Of a DNA stretch of 64,000 nucleotides, positions 8,349-16,880 are shown in pieces (position 1 is the stretch's first letter; each line of letters opens with the position of its first letter). Position numbers and translations under genes: made by a program. Origin of the DNA: Rhodocytophaga aerolata (GTDB lineage Bacteria; Bacteroidota; Bacteroidia; Cytophagales; 172606-1); assembly GCF_030503435.1 (NCBI RefSeq), contig NZ_JAUKPO010000033.1:1-64000 (forward strand), written 5' to 3'. The notes below the pieces were generated by a model. That model did not search any database, was not told the DNA's origin, and worked only from the letters and a program-made list of their open reading frames with translations.

Positions 8349-10442
8349 ATGAAATATCTCTTCAGTGCATTTTTCATGTTTCTTTTTTTTGATAGTTCAA
8401 CCCGGCATCAAAAAAAGTCTGATTCTAACTGGCCGGAATATAATGGTAATGGCGAACAAAGTCATTATTCTCCCCTTCGGCAAATTACAAAAGAAAATGT
8501 GGGTAAGGTAAAAGTAGCCTGGGAATATGCTTCTGGAGGAGCAGACACAACCGGGAACCGTAGCCAGATGCAGTGTAATCCTATTATCATAGAGGGAATA
8601 TTATATGGTGTTTCAGCCAATACACAGGCTTTCGCTTTGGATGCTGCTACTGGCAAGGAAAAATGGAAAACCAGTCTAACAGACAATGGGGGAACCACCA
8701 GCCGGGGAGTTACCTATTGGGCCAACGGTAATGATAAACGAATTCTCTTTGGCGCTGGACAATGGCTTTACGCCCTGGATGCTTCTAACGGAAAACTGAT
8801 AGATAGCTTTGGCCTACATGGACGCATTGACTTAAAAGCTGGTTTAGAACGGCCAGGTGCCGATGAGTATGTACGGTTAAATACGCCAGCTACTGTGTAC
8901 AAAAATCTGGTGATTGTGGGGGTTAGGCTGTCTGAAGGCGAAACGGCACTCTTGGGAGATATTCGTGCGTATGACATTCGTACAGGAAAAAAAGTATGGA
9001 CTTTTCATACCATACCAAAGCCAGGCGAACCCGGCTATGAAACCTGGTTTCCTGCCGAGCCTAGGCTGAGGTTAGGGGGTGCCAATTCCTGGGCAGGTAT
9101 GGCCATAGACCGAAAGCGGGGTATTCTATTTGCACCAACCGGTTCAGCAGCCTATGATTTTCATGGAGGAAACCGAAAAGGAGATAATCTATATGCAAAT
9201 TGTTTACTCGCCTTGGATGCAGCGACAGGAAAGAAACTATGGCATTTTCAATTTGTTCATCACGATATCTGGGACCGGGATTTGCCCGCACCTCCTAATT
9301 TGCTCACTGTTATACATCAGAGAAAAAAAACAGAGGCTGTAGCGCAAGTAACTAAACAAGGGCAGGTATTCGTATTTGACCGGCTTACAGGCAAACCGCT
9401 GTTCCCCATTGAAGAACAATCTTTTAGTCAGGACGCTGTAGAAGGCGAATTTACCAGCCCAACTCAGCCAGTGCCACTCAAACCCACTCCTTTTACAAAA
9501 CAGACCTTCACTGAACAAGATATTAATCCATGGGTAGCGGACAAAGATTCGATACTAGCCCGGTTACGAAAGGCCCGCACCGGAAGTCCTTTTATTCCAT
9601 TAACAGAAGAAATGACCATTATATTTCCGGGAACGGACGGCGGAGCTCAATGGGGCGGTGCCGCCACTGACTTGGAAGGAATTATCTATATACCTGCCAA
9701 ACAATTACCCAGCTATTCTTCCTTAACAAAACGTATAAACTCTCCGGATACTCATACTTTAACTGCCAATCAGTTATATCAACAGCACTGCGGCTCCTGT
9801 CATGGAACTGACAGGCAAGGCAGCCATGATGGTTCCTACCCTTCTTTAATCAATATTAACAAAAGACTTTCCAGAAAGGCCATTCAAGAAGTATTAATGA
9901 AAGGAAAAGGCATGATGCCTTCCTTCTCTCACTTAGCAGAATCTCAACAGAAAACACTCATCAATTTTATTTTGAATAACATTCCAACCGATGAGGTGGT
10001 AAGCCAGAAGAAAACAGTTCCCTTTTTTCAGCACATGGGCTATAACCGCTGGTATGACCGGGCGGGCTATCCGGTAAGTACACCACCCTGGGGTACACTC
10101 ACAGCTATTGACTTAAACTCCGGGGAGCACCTCTGGCAGGTACCACTTGGCGAATACAAAGAATTAACTGCCAAAGGTATACCACCCACCGGCACCGATA
10201 ATTATGGCGGGCCACTTGTTACCGGAAGTGGGCTATTATTTATTGCCTCCAGCCGGGATGAACAAATACGGTGCTACGACAAAAAGACCGGTAAAATGCT
10301 CTGGCAGCATCCATTACCTGCGGCAGGCTACGCCACACCCAGCACCTATTCGGTAAATGGCAAACAATATATTGTGATAGCTTGCGGAGGTGGCAAGCTT
10401 AACACAAAATCTGGCGATAAATATATAGCCTTTGCTTTGTAG
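8349..10442 (+). CDS. PQQ-dependent dehydrogenase with an internal cytochrome c domain
   Basis: 697 residues from the ATG at 8349. The frame is open further upstream (to 8169), but that part runs antisense through acyP, and a signal peptide (MKYLFSAFFMFLFFDSS) begins at 8349. The beta-propeller of quinoproteins starts with WPEYNGNGEQSHYSPLRQI and contains repeated ALDAATGK.W motifs plus the FVHHDIWDRDLPAPPNL segment typical of PQQ glucose/alcohol dehydrogenases. A haem c motif CGSCHG (C481, C484, H485) with a distal MMPSF methionine lies inside the propeller before the last blades. The enzyme would oxidise a sugar or alcohol in the periplasm and pass electrons to its haem. No pqq biosynthesis genes are in the window. 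Confidence 0.9.
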   Translation: MKYLFSAFFMFLFFDSSTRHQKKSDSNWPEYNGNGEQSHYSPLRQITKENVGKVKVAWEYASGGADTTGNRSQMQCNPIIIEGILYGVSANTQAFALDAATGKEKWKTSLTDNGGTTSRGVTYWANGNDKRILFGAGQWLYALDASNGKLIDSFGLHGRIDLKAGLERPGADEYVRLNTPATVYKNLVIVGVRLSEGETALLGDIRAYDIRTGKKVWTFHTIPKPGEPGYETWFPAEPRLRLGGANSWAGMAIDRKRGILFAPTGSAAYDFHGGNRKGDNLYANCLLALDAATGKKLWHFQFVHHDIWDRDLPAPPNLLTVIHQRKKTEAVAQVTKQGQVFVFDRLTGKPLFPIEEQSFSQDAVEGEFTSPTQPVPLKPTPFTKQTFTEQDINPWVADKDSILARLRKARTGSPFIPLTEEMTIIFPGTDGGAQWGGAATDLEGIIYIPAKQLPSYSSLTKRINSPDTHTLTANQLYQQHCGSCHGTDRQGSHDGSYPSLININKRLSRKAIQEVLMKGKGMMPSFSHLAESQQKTLINFILNNIPTDEVVSQKKTVPFFQHMGYNRWYDRAGYPVSTPPWGTLTAIDLNSGEHLWQVPLGEYKELTAKGIPPTGTDNYGGPLVTGSGLLFIASSRDEQIRCYDKKTGKMLWQHPLPAAGYATPSTYSVNGKQYIVIACGGGKLNTKSGDKYIAFAL

Positions 10443-10614
10443 CCTTCACACCCTAAATAATAAGTAGACAAACTGTGTACAAGCATATGATTGGATTTAA
10501 CAAATAGATACGCTTTGTGAACGGCTGCTGTATACCCCAAATTGGGTGAGGATTACCAGTTTTCAAGTTCAATCAATGTCAAACAGGCTATGTTCTACCA
10601 CCTGTCATAATTTC

Positions 10615-10647
10615 CTCGTATATTAGACCTATTCTCTCGTATATTAG
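10615..10647. repeat. 12-bp direct repeat upstream of the telA-type operon
   Basis: CTCGTATATTAG occurs at 10615-10626 and again at 10636-10647. The start-to-start distance is 21 bp, about two helical turns. The second copy ends 26 bp before the start codon of the first operon gene. Its position and phasing suit a regulator binding site or promoter element; this role is inferred. Confidence 0.5.
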
Positions 10648-10673
10648 TTTATATAATTATTAAGGTTACATCA

Positions 10674-11117
10674 ATGTTTATTTTTATACTAACAGCATTA
10701 TCGGCTTTCTTTTTAGGATATATCTATGGAAATAAAATAAAGCCAAATAAAAGGATGCGTAAAGCACTAAATGAAATACAGGAAAAATGCAAAGCCGTTC
10801 TGGAAGAAGGCAATAAAGGGGTATACCGGACTATTGTTTCCGATAATAACCAATCTTCAGAATTAACGGTGGAAGTAAAAGAACTGGCTATTACTAAAAA
10901 TGGACATGTAAAAGTTCAATACTTAAGTGCATTTTATAAGAACCCGGAATTTCGGACAAAGAAGGGCGAAGCCCTGCTGACAGAAGTTCATGGGTTACTG
11001 GGAGAGTACCTACCCTTTGAAGAAATTGAGTGGTATGATAACACCGAACGCCATAACTCTATCAGAAATTATTTACATTCTCTTAACAGTAATTCTAACA
11101 AACAAATAGGCGCATAA
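10674..11117 (+). CDS. Membrane-anchored protein of unknown function, first gene of the telA-type operon
   Basis: 147 residues. One N-terminal transmembrane helix (FIFILTALSAFFLGYIYG, residues 2-19) is followed by a basic stretch (NKIKPNKRMRKAL), indicating an inner-membrane anchor with a cytoplasmic domain. The soluble part contains predicted strands (VYRTIVSD, ELTVEVKELAIT, HVKVQYLSAF) and a C-terminal helix region (EVHGLLGEYLPFEEIEWYD). I do not recognise the family. The stop is 5 bp before the TelA-like gene, so co-translation is likely. A phased direct repeat lies just upstream. Confidence 0.75.
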   Translation: MFIFILTALSAFFLGYIYGNKIKPNKRMRKALNEIQEKCKAVLEEGNKGVYRTIVSDNNQSSELTVEVKELAITKNGHVKVQYLSAFYKNPEFRTKKGEALLTEVHGLLGEYLPFEEIEWYDNTERHNSIRNYLHSLNSNSNKQIGA

Positions 11118-11122
11118 ATAAC

Positions 11123-12220
11123 ATGGAAAATAAAGAAGTGACGATAGCTGAAAACCAGGAAATGGTGCAGAAAAAAGCGCAGGAGCTTTCAAAAATGATT
11201 GATCCTGCTAAACCTGAAACATTAAGCAACTTTGGTGTGGAAACCCAGCGCAAGCTTGGGTATTACTCAAATGAACTACTGACTAAAGTAAAAGTGAAAG
11301 ATTCAGGGGACGCTGGGGAGGCAATCAATGAACTGCTTACCCAGATCAACATGATCAAGATAGATGAGGAAGATAAACCTAAAGGGTTTTCCCGGATGGT
11401 TAGTGGAATCCCTTTTCTGAATAAAGTAGTAGATAAGTCTAAAAGAATCGCCAGCCAATATAACTCTATCTCCGAAAATGTTGATGACGTGGTAGTAAAG
11501 CTTGAAAGAACCAGGCAAAGTGTGTTAAAAGATTCTACCAGCCTGGAGGTAATGTTCAAGCAGGCAGTAGAGTACATTTACGAGATCAGAGCGATTATAG
11601 CCGCAGGTAAGCTGAAGATAGCAGAACTAGAAAATGTAACCATTCCTCAATTGCAGGCGGAAGTAGAGTCCAGCAACAATGATGAACTGGCCGTTCAGCG
11701 GTTAAGCGACATGGTTTCATTCAAAGAACGGCTGGAGAAAAAGGTGCATGATTTTACGCTTTCGCATACCATTGCCACCCAGTCAATGCCTCAAATCCGC
11801 ATGATTCAGACAACGAATGATGTGCTGGCTCAGAAAATTCAGAATTCTATTGCTACTGTAATCCCTGTATGGCGTCAGCAGGTGGCCATCGCATTGGGCC
11901 TGGAAAAACAACGGAAGGCATTAGAGATCCAGAAAAAAGTGACTGATACTACAAATGAAATGCTTTTAAAGAATTCTCAACTGCTGAAAACAAACGTAGT
12001 AGCCGCTGCCCAGGAAAATGAACGGGGTATTGTGGACATGGAAACGTTGAAAAAGGTTAACAAAGATATGGTTGAAACGCTGGATGCCGTTATTAAAATA
12101 TCCGAGGAAGGCAGCCGGAAAAGAGCCGAAGCCGTAAAAGAACTAGCTATTATTCAGGAAGAACTAAATAGCAAGATTTTAGGTACCTTAGGCAAATCTA
12201 AAAAAATTGAGAATGAATAA
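11123..12220 (+). CDS. TelA family (toxic anion resistance) protein
   Basis: 365 residues, a normal length for the TelA/KlaA family. Family features are an N-terminal helical region with GF.RMVSGIPFLNKVVDKSKR and a long central coiled-coil part. The characteristic C-terminal block follows: WRQQVAIALGLEKQRKALEIQKKVTDTTNEMLLKNS, then NERGIVDMETLKKVNKDMVETLDAVIKISEEG. TelA proteins are linked to tellurite, antibiotic and cell-envelope stress tolerance, often in operons with membrane or Ter-type proteins; the biochemical role is not settled. No transmembrane helix is visible. It is second of four genes packed with 5-bp spacing or overlapping stops and starts, which suggests a complex. Confidence 0.88.
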   Translation: MENKEVTIAENQEMVQKKAQELSKMIDPAKPETLSNFGVETQRKLGYYSNELLTKVKVKDSGDAGEAINELLTQINMIKIDEEDKPKGFSRMVSGIPFLNKVVDKSKRIASQYNSISENVDDVVVKLERTRQSVLKDSTSLEVMFKQAVEYIYEIRAIIAAGKLKIAELENVTIPQLQAEVESSNNDELAVQRLSDMVSFKERLEKKVHDFTLSHTIATQSMPQIRMIQTTNDVLAQKIQNSIATVIPVWRQQVAIALGLEKQRKALEIQKKVTDTTNEMLLKNSQLLKTNVVAAAQENERGIVDMETLKKVNKDMVETLDAVIKISEEGSRKRAEAVKELAIIQEELNSKILGTLGKSKKIENE

Positions 12221-12396
12221 TGGATGCAGATAGTAAAAAAAACATACCTCAGGAAACTGTTCTAACGGCTGAACAGGAGGAAATTCTGGACTTATATATC
12301 GAAAACCTGGATAGTTTTTTTGAAGAAGTTAAACATGCTGAAAAAACGCAGGTTGAGATAGAAACTATGCACCTGAAACGCCTGCTTTCTAAATGA
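12220..12396 (+). CDS. Small acidic protein, third gene of the telA-type operon
   Basis: 58 residues (MDADSKKNIPQETVLTAEQE...ETMHLKRLLSK). The start codon shares one base with the telA stop (TAATG), and the gene's own TGA overlaps the next ATG (ATGA at 12393-12396). This double coupling is strong evidence that it is real despite its size. The sequence is acidic and helical (EEILDLYIENLDSFFEEVKHAEKTQVEIE), with the look of a coiled-coil adaptor. I do not recognise a family. Translational coupling suggests it is made in fixed proportion to the TelA-like protein and the 289-residue protein. Confidence 0.78.
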   Translation: MDADSKKNIPQETVLTAEQEEILDLYIENLDSFFEEVKHAEKTQVEIETMHLKRLLSK

Positions 12397-13262
12397 TACA
12401 GTTTGTTCGTTCTTTATTTGGCTTAAACGGATCTACCTCCAACAGAAAAGTGATCGGATCGACTACTGGTTTCGATCCGCAGGAGGTAAACTATATTAAA
12501 GATTCCAACAAACGGCTGAATACGCTACTGGATCTTCAAAAGAAATACAAGGGAACGCCACATGAAGCCAAGTTGAAACTGGTACTCGAAAAAACGAAAA
12601 AGATACACTGGTTTCTGGTTTCTAAAAAAAGGGTGCATGAATTGGAATTGTTTCATATCCGCAATACAGATAATTTTATCAGCACATATGCTTTAATTAT
12701 TGATGTACACCAGCGGCATAAGGAAAACGCTTTTCACGCTTTAGAGGTAGAAGCAAAGGTAATAGAAGCCAAAAAGCCAGTTGTCCAAGCGCCGCTTCCT
12801 CAGGTTGAATCCCCTGCTAATGGTACAAAAGGGGAATTGTTTGATATTGTTGAAAAAGTAAAGCAACGCAACAAGCAAACATCTTCTGTACATGCCTTAG
12901 CTGTTGGTACTGAAATACCTAGATTAGCCATTCCGGAGGTGTTTATTAATACGGTAGCCAAAGTATTTTACCAGAAGGAAAACCTGCCTGGTAAGCAAGT
13001 GGCCTATGAAATTAGTTTTGTTTCTACTCAGCAGGAAAAAGATGCTTTTCAAGCGTATATCGCAGAACGAATCGGGATGAAAGATATTTATTATGTGGGA
13101 AACGCTATTGTCAAACAGCCCGATAGCCGGTCTTCTGCGTTGGAAGAAACAGTGCCGATATTTTATCTCCGCAACTATTTGTATGCCCTTACCATGCACG
13201 ATTTCCGGATATTCCCGGTAAAAATCTACAGAAATAATCCATACCTGAGTAACGCAGTGTAA
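12393..13262 (+). CDS. Protein of unknown function, last gene of the telA-type operon
   Basis: 289 residues, cytoplasmic by appearance (no signal peptide or membrane helix). Residues 1-115 are helical and basic (LNTLLDLQKKYKG..., KLKLVLEKTKKIHWFLVSKKRVHELELFHIRNTDNFI). A flexible Pro/Val/Glu-rich stretch (about 125-145) follows, then a C-terminal domain (about 180-289) with IPEVFINTVAKVFY, VAYEISFVSTQQEKDAFQAYI and a final FRIFPVKIYRNNPYL. No family is recognised. The start overlaps the preceding small gene by ATGA, and a hairpin after the stop ends the unit. It is probably a functional partner of the TelA-like protein. Confidence 0.78.
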   Translation: MIQFVRSLFGLNGSTSNRKVIGSTTGFDPQEVNYIKDSNKRLNTLLDLQKKYKGTPHEAKLKLVLEKTKKIHWFLVSKKRVHELELFHIRNTDNFISTYALIIDVHQRHKENAFHALEVEAKVIEAKKPVVQAPLPQVESPANGTKGELFDIVEKVKQRNKQTSSVHALAVGTEIPRLAIPEVFINTVAKVFYQKENLPGKQVAYEISFVSTQQEKDAFQAYIAERIGMKDIYYVGNAIVKQPDSRSSALEETVPIFYLRNYLYALTMHDFRIFPVKIYRNNPYLSNAV

Positions 13263-13265
13263 TGT

Positions 13266-13287
13266 GAGCCAGCTGATAAACTGGCTC
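13266..13287 (+). terminator. Hairpin after the telA-type operon
   Basis: Stem GAGCCAG / CTGGCTC with an 8-nt loop starts 3 bp after the stop codon. No long T-run follows (GCGTTACTTATTTT), so this is a weak or transcript-end-stabilising structure. Confidence 0.45.
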
Positions 13288-13333
13288 GCGTTACTTATTT
13301 TCGCGAAAACATCTCACCTACGAGCCTGTATAG

Positions 13334-14044
13334 CTAAAAATCTTGCGCAGCCCGTACTTTTGCTTCTAACGTCTTTTTGCTTTCTTCTTCATTTACTTTC
13401 GCCTGCATCACTAAATCAGTAATTACTACGGCTGCACTATACCTGGACTTTTCTGCTTGTATACCCAACGAAATTTTTTTACTTTCTATAATCCATGTAT
13501 CTGTAAATTGATACTGATCGTTTTTTAATTCAATAAAAAGCGGATACCGGGTACTTTTTTCACTTGCCCCATACTTAGCTTCTAATATATCTTTCAAATT
13601 TTTCCAGGCCTTTTTTACTGTTGTATCAAACAGAGTAACATATTCAGACTGGCTATTAATGTGTAACGAATAAAGCTTGCCTTCTTTTGTATAAAAGGGG
13701 GTTAGGATGTAGGTAAACTCACCTATTTGTTGTGTGGCGTGGCCATATACTTGCTGAACTTCACGTTTGGTCATGCCAAAACGTATCTTGCTATACGCAA
13801 TTTTGGCATCTTCCATGCGCATTTTAAGCTGTGTACTATCTACCTCTGGTAGCTCTTCTATATTAGCATCTGTTTGTGTAACACTTGTTGCTTTCTTTTT
13901 CTGAGGCTTTATTCCCAGCATCTGCAAGTCAATTATACCGGTGGCAACTAGTGCATAGCTTGTAGCAGAAATAATTAACAGCACAAATAAAATTTTCCAG
14001 ATAATTTTTCTTTTTCTTCTTCTCCTTCGTAAATGGGTTCTCAT
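13334..14044 (-). CDS. Membrane-anchored protein of unknown function with an SmpA/OmlA-like motif
   Basis: 236 residues from the ATG at 14044. An upstream in-frame start at 14104 would add 20 residues ahead of a very basic stretch (RTHLRRRRRKRK), which is more natural just behind the initiator. One membrane helix follows (IIWKILFVLLIISATSYALVA), giving a cytoplasm-in, periplasm-out topology. After a linker, residues about 75-225 contain KIRFGMTKREVQQVYG, typical of SmpA/OmlA-like and related BLIP-fold domains, where it forms the first helix-turn. Strands LYSLHINS and YQFTDTWIIES follow. The function is unknown. It converges on the telA-type operon and is transcribed alone. Confidence 0.68.
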   Translation of the reverse strand: MRTHLRRRRRKRKIIWKILFVLLIISATSYALVATGIIDLQMLGIKPQKKKATSVTQTDANIEELPEVDSTQLKMRMEDAKIAYSKIRFGMTKREVQQVYGHATQQIGEFTYILTPFYTKEGKLYSLHINSQSEYVTLFDTTVKKAWKNLKDILEAKYGASEKSTRYPLFIELKNDQYQFTDTWIIESKKISLGIQAEKSRYSAAVVITDLVMQAKVNEEESKKTLEAKVRAAQDF

Positions 14045-14164
14045 GTAGGTTAGGGGCCGTGTAATATGCAATGTGTATAAACAAAACAGATCTGTCAGCT
14101 GCAAAACGTAGCTAACAAATGTTCTTCATCAGATTCCTATCAGTATGGGTAAGTATACGTAGGT

Positions 14165-14365
14165 TTATGGATTTAGCCTGTTTTTTCTTTTGGTCAGTAG
14201 GGTAAGTAAAGTTGTCAACAATTGTATAACAACGTGCAAAACAAACATCCATACGTTTGGACGATTCTTTTTACCGGAACTATGCCCTATGCGTATTTGA
14301 TTGGATAAATGGCTTTGAGCATACGTACTGATTCTTTTATAATTTTCATTTTTAGTGGTGGCCAT
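14165..14365 (-). CDS. Possible small basic membrane protein
   Basis: 66 residues from ATG 14365. The first half is basic and polar (TTKNENYKRISTYAQSH); the second half has one hydrophobic segment (VWMFVLHVVIQLLTTLLTLL) and ends with KRKNRLNP. The orientation matches the neighbouring gene (start 14044), 120 bp downstream. I recognise no family, and a chance frame cannot be excluded in AT-rich DNA. Confidence 0.35.
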   Translation of the reverse strand: MATTKNENYKRISTYAQSHLSNQIRIGHSSGKKNRPNVWMFVLHVVIQLLTTLLTLLTKRKNRLNP

Positions 14366-14923
14366 ATGTTCAATTGAAAAGTTTGTAGATATACTGGTTT
14401 ATTGCTTGACATGGAAAGAACTACCACATTTCAGAAAAAGTAGATAAAACAGTTTCCGGGATAACTAGCAGTTTACATTCACAAAAATTATTCTTATTCA
14501 AAAACAATTATTGGCTTAAGTTAAGAAGAAGCACTCCTTTATGCAATACCTAATAATGGGTAATTTAGTTTAAAGGTGAGCAGTATAGTTATTTTTCCTC
14601 TTTAGGGTAACCACAATTGAATCTTGTCATCATTTAAACAGCTGATTGTATAAAATAATATACTGAAAAAAGCATTTTAATCATTTAACAAAAGTTCAGC
14701 GCTTATTTTCTGCCAGAGTGGGTTCTTTCAGTTGTACTGTTTATTCCATGCAGCTTAACTTTTTAGTAGATACATTTTTCTACTATCACTCTGTTTTATC
14801 TGTTGGAAATTTGTATAGCATATAGCTTAACCGTTTGAAATAGGTATTGATAAGTAGATCTATTACAAGCTATTACCTACAATTTTTCTTATATTGTGTA
14901 ACCAACCTAAAACACTATTACTT
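14366..14923. other. Long intergenic region, no gene recognised
   Basis: About 560 bp, AT-rich, with stop codons in all frames at short distance. No hairpin with a T-run and no recognisable RNA stood out. It separates two divergent units (minus gene ending at 14165 and plus lipoprotein gene starting at 14924) and presumably holds both promoters. Confidence 0.45.
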
Positions 14924-15706
14924 ATGTACAAGCTTTTGCTCAAGAAAAGCTACCTGCTTTTCATACTGGCCGGCTGCTCATTTTTTAGCTGCGAAAAAAT
15001 TCTTGAACTTATCAAACCCACTGATCCTACTAAACCTATTCCGTCTTGCAGAATAAAAATGGAAGAGGAAAGAGAATTTATATATGATCAGGAAGGTAAG
15101 CTCACGCGTATCTATGGCCCTGCCTATAGTATTGACACATTATCTCAGTTTTTTGTTTACAATGATAAAGATCAGGTCATCCGGTGGTATACCAATGGCG
15201 CAGACATACCTGCCCGGAATTATGCCTATGATTCCATTGGCAGATTAAAGTATATGTCTATTCTTAGCGAAGGATTTTACCATACTTATGATTTTACCCA
15301 TAAGGTAGATACAATTGTAATTGATGAAACAGTTAAAACGTCAGATGCAGAAGATGCAGAATTAATTTCAACCAATAGAAGAACATTTTGTTTTAAGAAT
15401 GGCAATCTGATAAGAGCCTATCAGCAAATTGACAATGCCAGCAGTTTTTCTTTTGATTATGGCTATACCTACACCAATACCCCTAACCGGATAATGGATA
15501 TTCAAAAGAAATTGGCCTTTCTCCTGGAAGATTTTACCAATCCGTTAATGAGCAAAAACCTTCCAGAATCCAGAAAGAACCTACTTATTGCAGACGCTAA
15601 TAATCAAACTGATAGAAACTATAACTGGATTTTGAATGAAAAAGGATATCCACTGAATAATGGAGTAGATAATAGGCTTATTTATGAATATGCGTGTACA
15701 AAGTAA
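14924..15706 (+). CDS. Lipoprotein of unknown function with YD-like sequence
   Basis: 260 residues from ATG 14924; an upstream TTG at 14894 would only put a poor leader before the signal peptide. The signal peptide ends in a lipobox (LLFILAGCS), so the mature protein should be an acylated lipoprotein. The mature part has motifs such as EFIYDQEGKLTRIYG, FFVYNDKDQVIRWY and NYAYDSIGRLKYMS, resembling single YD/RHS-like beta-hairpin repeats often seen in secreted Bacteroidota proteins. No enzyme motif was found. A perfect terminator follows the gene. The function is unknown. Confidence 0.75.
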   Translation: MYKLLLKKSYLLFILAGCSFFSCEKILELIKPTDPTKPIPSCRIKMEEEREFIYDQEGKLTRIYGPAYSIDTLSQFFVYNDKDQVIRWYTNGADIPARNYAYDSIGRLKYMSILSEGFYHTYDFTHKVDTIVIDETVKTSDAEDAELISTNRRTFCFKNGNLIRAYQQIDNASSFSFDYGYTYTNTPNRIMDIQKKLAFLLEDFTNPLMSKNLPESRKNLLIADANNQTDRNYNWILNEKGYPLNNGVDNRLIYEYACTK

Positions 15707-15727
15707 TTAGGCTGTCTTACTCTAAAA

Positions 15728-15760
15728 CAGAAAAGCCTTCCATTTTGGAAGGCTTTTCTG
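15728..15760 (+). terminator. Terminator after the lipoprotein gene
   Basis: Perfect 14-bp stem CAGAAAAGCCTTCC / GGAAGGCTTTTCTG with a 5-nt loop, about 20 bp after the stop; the T-rich part is inside the right arm. Confidence 0.85.
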
Positions 15761-15860
15761 CTTTGACTTTTTATATCTTATTAAAAGTTTCAATAGTAAA
15801 ATGTTCACCTATTTAATAATACGAGCAATTTTGCTTGCAAAAACGTTATACAATTGCTCC

Positions 15861-15900
15861 AAAAAACAGAATCCCTTGTAATTTTTTTACAAGGGATTCT
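15861..15900 (-). terminator. Terminator of the tRNA-Arg gene
   Basis: On the minus strand, a perfect 13-bp stem AGAATCCCTTGTA / TACAAGGGATTCT with a 7-nt loop is followed by GTTTTTTGG. It starts 11 nt beyond the 3' end of the tRNA. Confidence 0.88.
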
Positions 15901-15911
15901 AAATTAGTTTG

Positions 15912-15983
15912 TGGCCCCACAGGGATTCGAACCCCGATCATCAGAACCGGAATCTGACATTCTATCCATTGAACTATGGAGCC
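15912..15983 (-). tRNA. tRNA-Arg, anticodon CCG
   Basis: 72 nt on the minus strand, folding into a standard cloverleaf. Acceptor stem GGCTCCA pairs with TGGGGCC (one T-G pair). The D stem is GTTC/GAAT. Anticodon stem TCAGA/TCTGA encloses loop TTCCGGT, whose bases 34-36 are CCG, reading Arg codon CGG. T arm CGGGG-TTCGAAT-CCCTG carries the invariant TTCGAAT. The discriminator base is A. CCA is not encoded, as is common in this phylum, so it must be added post-transcriptionally. Confidence 0.96.
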
Positions 15984-16057
15984 AATGTGGTGGCAAAAAT
16001 ATGTATTAATAATGTATTTTAAAACTTTCAGGAAAACAATTTACGGTTATCAGCATG

Positions 16058-16870
16058 CTATCTTTTCAGGTTGAAGCTCCGCAATTTTATTTCTGTCAAC
16101 TTACGTTTGGTATCTAATGGAAAATCGCCTTTCATCATCCAGTCGTAAAAAGCAGGCTCTTTTTCCAACACCTCCGTTACTAACCTGTCCTTGTGCTTCC
16201 CAAAGTTGAATATCTCCTCCCCTTTCTCATTAAAAATCATCCTGCCGGCCAGGTCTACCATTTTAGTAGCCGTAAGGTCATGCAGGGCTTGTACATCATT
16301 TTTTACAGGCTGAAACTCCTTGCCTTTGTCATCGTTTAGAAGCACTCCCTCATATCTGGCAATCTGCGCACATAATACTTCAAAGGTTGCCAGCGTGTCT
16401 ACTTCTGCACTATGGGCACCAATCAATTCTTTTCCGCAATAAAACCGGTAGGCCGCCGATAAGGTTCGGGGCTCCATCAAATGAAAAATCTTCTGGGCAT
16501 CTACCATTTTACGGTTTTGCATATTAAACTCCATATTCACCCGCAGAAACTCTTCTACAATCATGGGAACATCAAACCGGATAATGTTAAATCCGGCTAG
16601 GTCAGCCCCTTCCAAAAACTGATGGATAGGTCTGGCTACCTCTTTAAAAGTTGGCGCATCCTTAATATCATCATCATATATACCGTGAATTAAGCTCGTT
16701 TCCAGGGGTATGGGTACTGTCGGATTAATTCGCCAGGTTTTGGTATTCAACTGGCCATTAGGCATTGCCTTGGCAATACAAATCTCTACGATACGGTCTG
16801 TTACAACATTGGTACCGGTAGTTTCCAGATCAAAAAAAGCAAGAGGTTTTTTTAGTTTTAGAGGATGCAT
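16058..16870 (-). CDS. DnaQ-like 3'-5' exonuclease
   Basis: 270 residues. The DEDDh exonuclease motifs are in order: ExoI FFDLETTG (residues about 13-20, Asp and Glu ligands), ExoII NIIRFDVPMI (about 97-106), and ExoIII HSAEVDTLATFEVL (about 152-165, His and Asp). The C-terminal 90 residues (IFNEKGEEIFNFGKHKDRLVTEVLEKEPAFYDWMMKGDFPLDTKRKL) form the extra FGKHKG/W-type domain found in a Bacteroidota subgroup of these proteins. It is likely a repair or RNA/DNA end-trimming nuclease rather than the replicative epsilon subunit; no polymerase gene is nearby. The gene lies 77 bp behind mpl on the same strand, separated by a long perfect inverted repeat. Confidence 0.88.
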   Translation of the reverse strand: MHPLKLKKPLAFFDLETTGTNVVTDRIVEICIAKAMPNGQLNTKTWRINPTVPIPLETSLIHGIYDDDIKDAPTFKEVARPIHQFLEGADLAGFNIIRFDVPMIVEEFLRVNMEFNMQNRKMVDAQKIFHLMEPRTLSAAYRFYCGKELIGAHSAEVDTLATFEVLCAQIARYEGVLLNDDKGKEFQPVKNDVQALHDLTATKMVDLAGRMIFNEKGEEIFNFGKHKDRLVTEVLEKEPAFYDWMMKGDFPLDTKRKLTEIKLRSFNLKR

Positions 16871-16880
16871 GAGCGATGGT

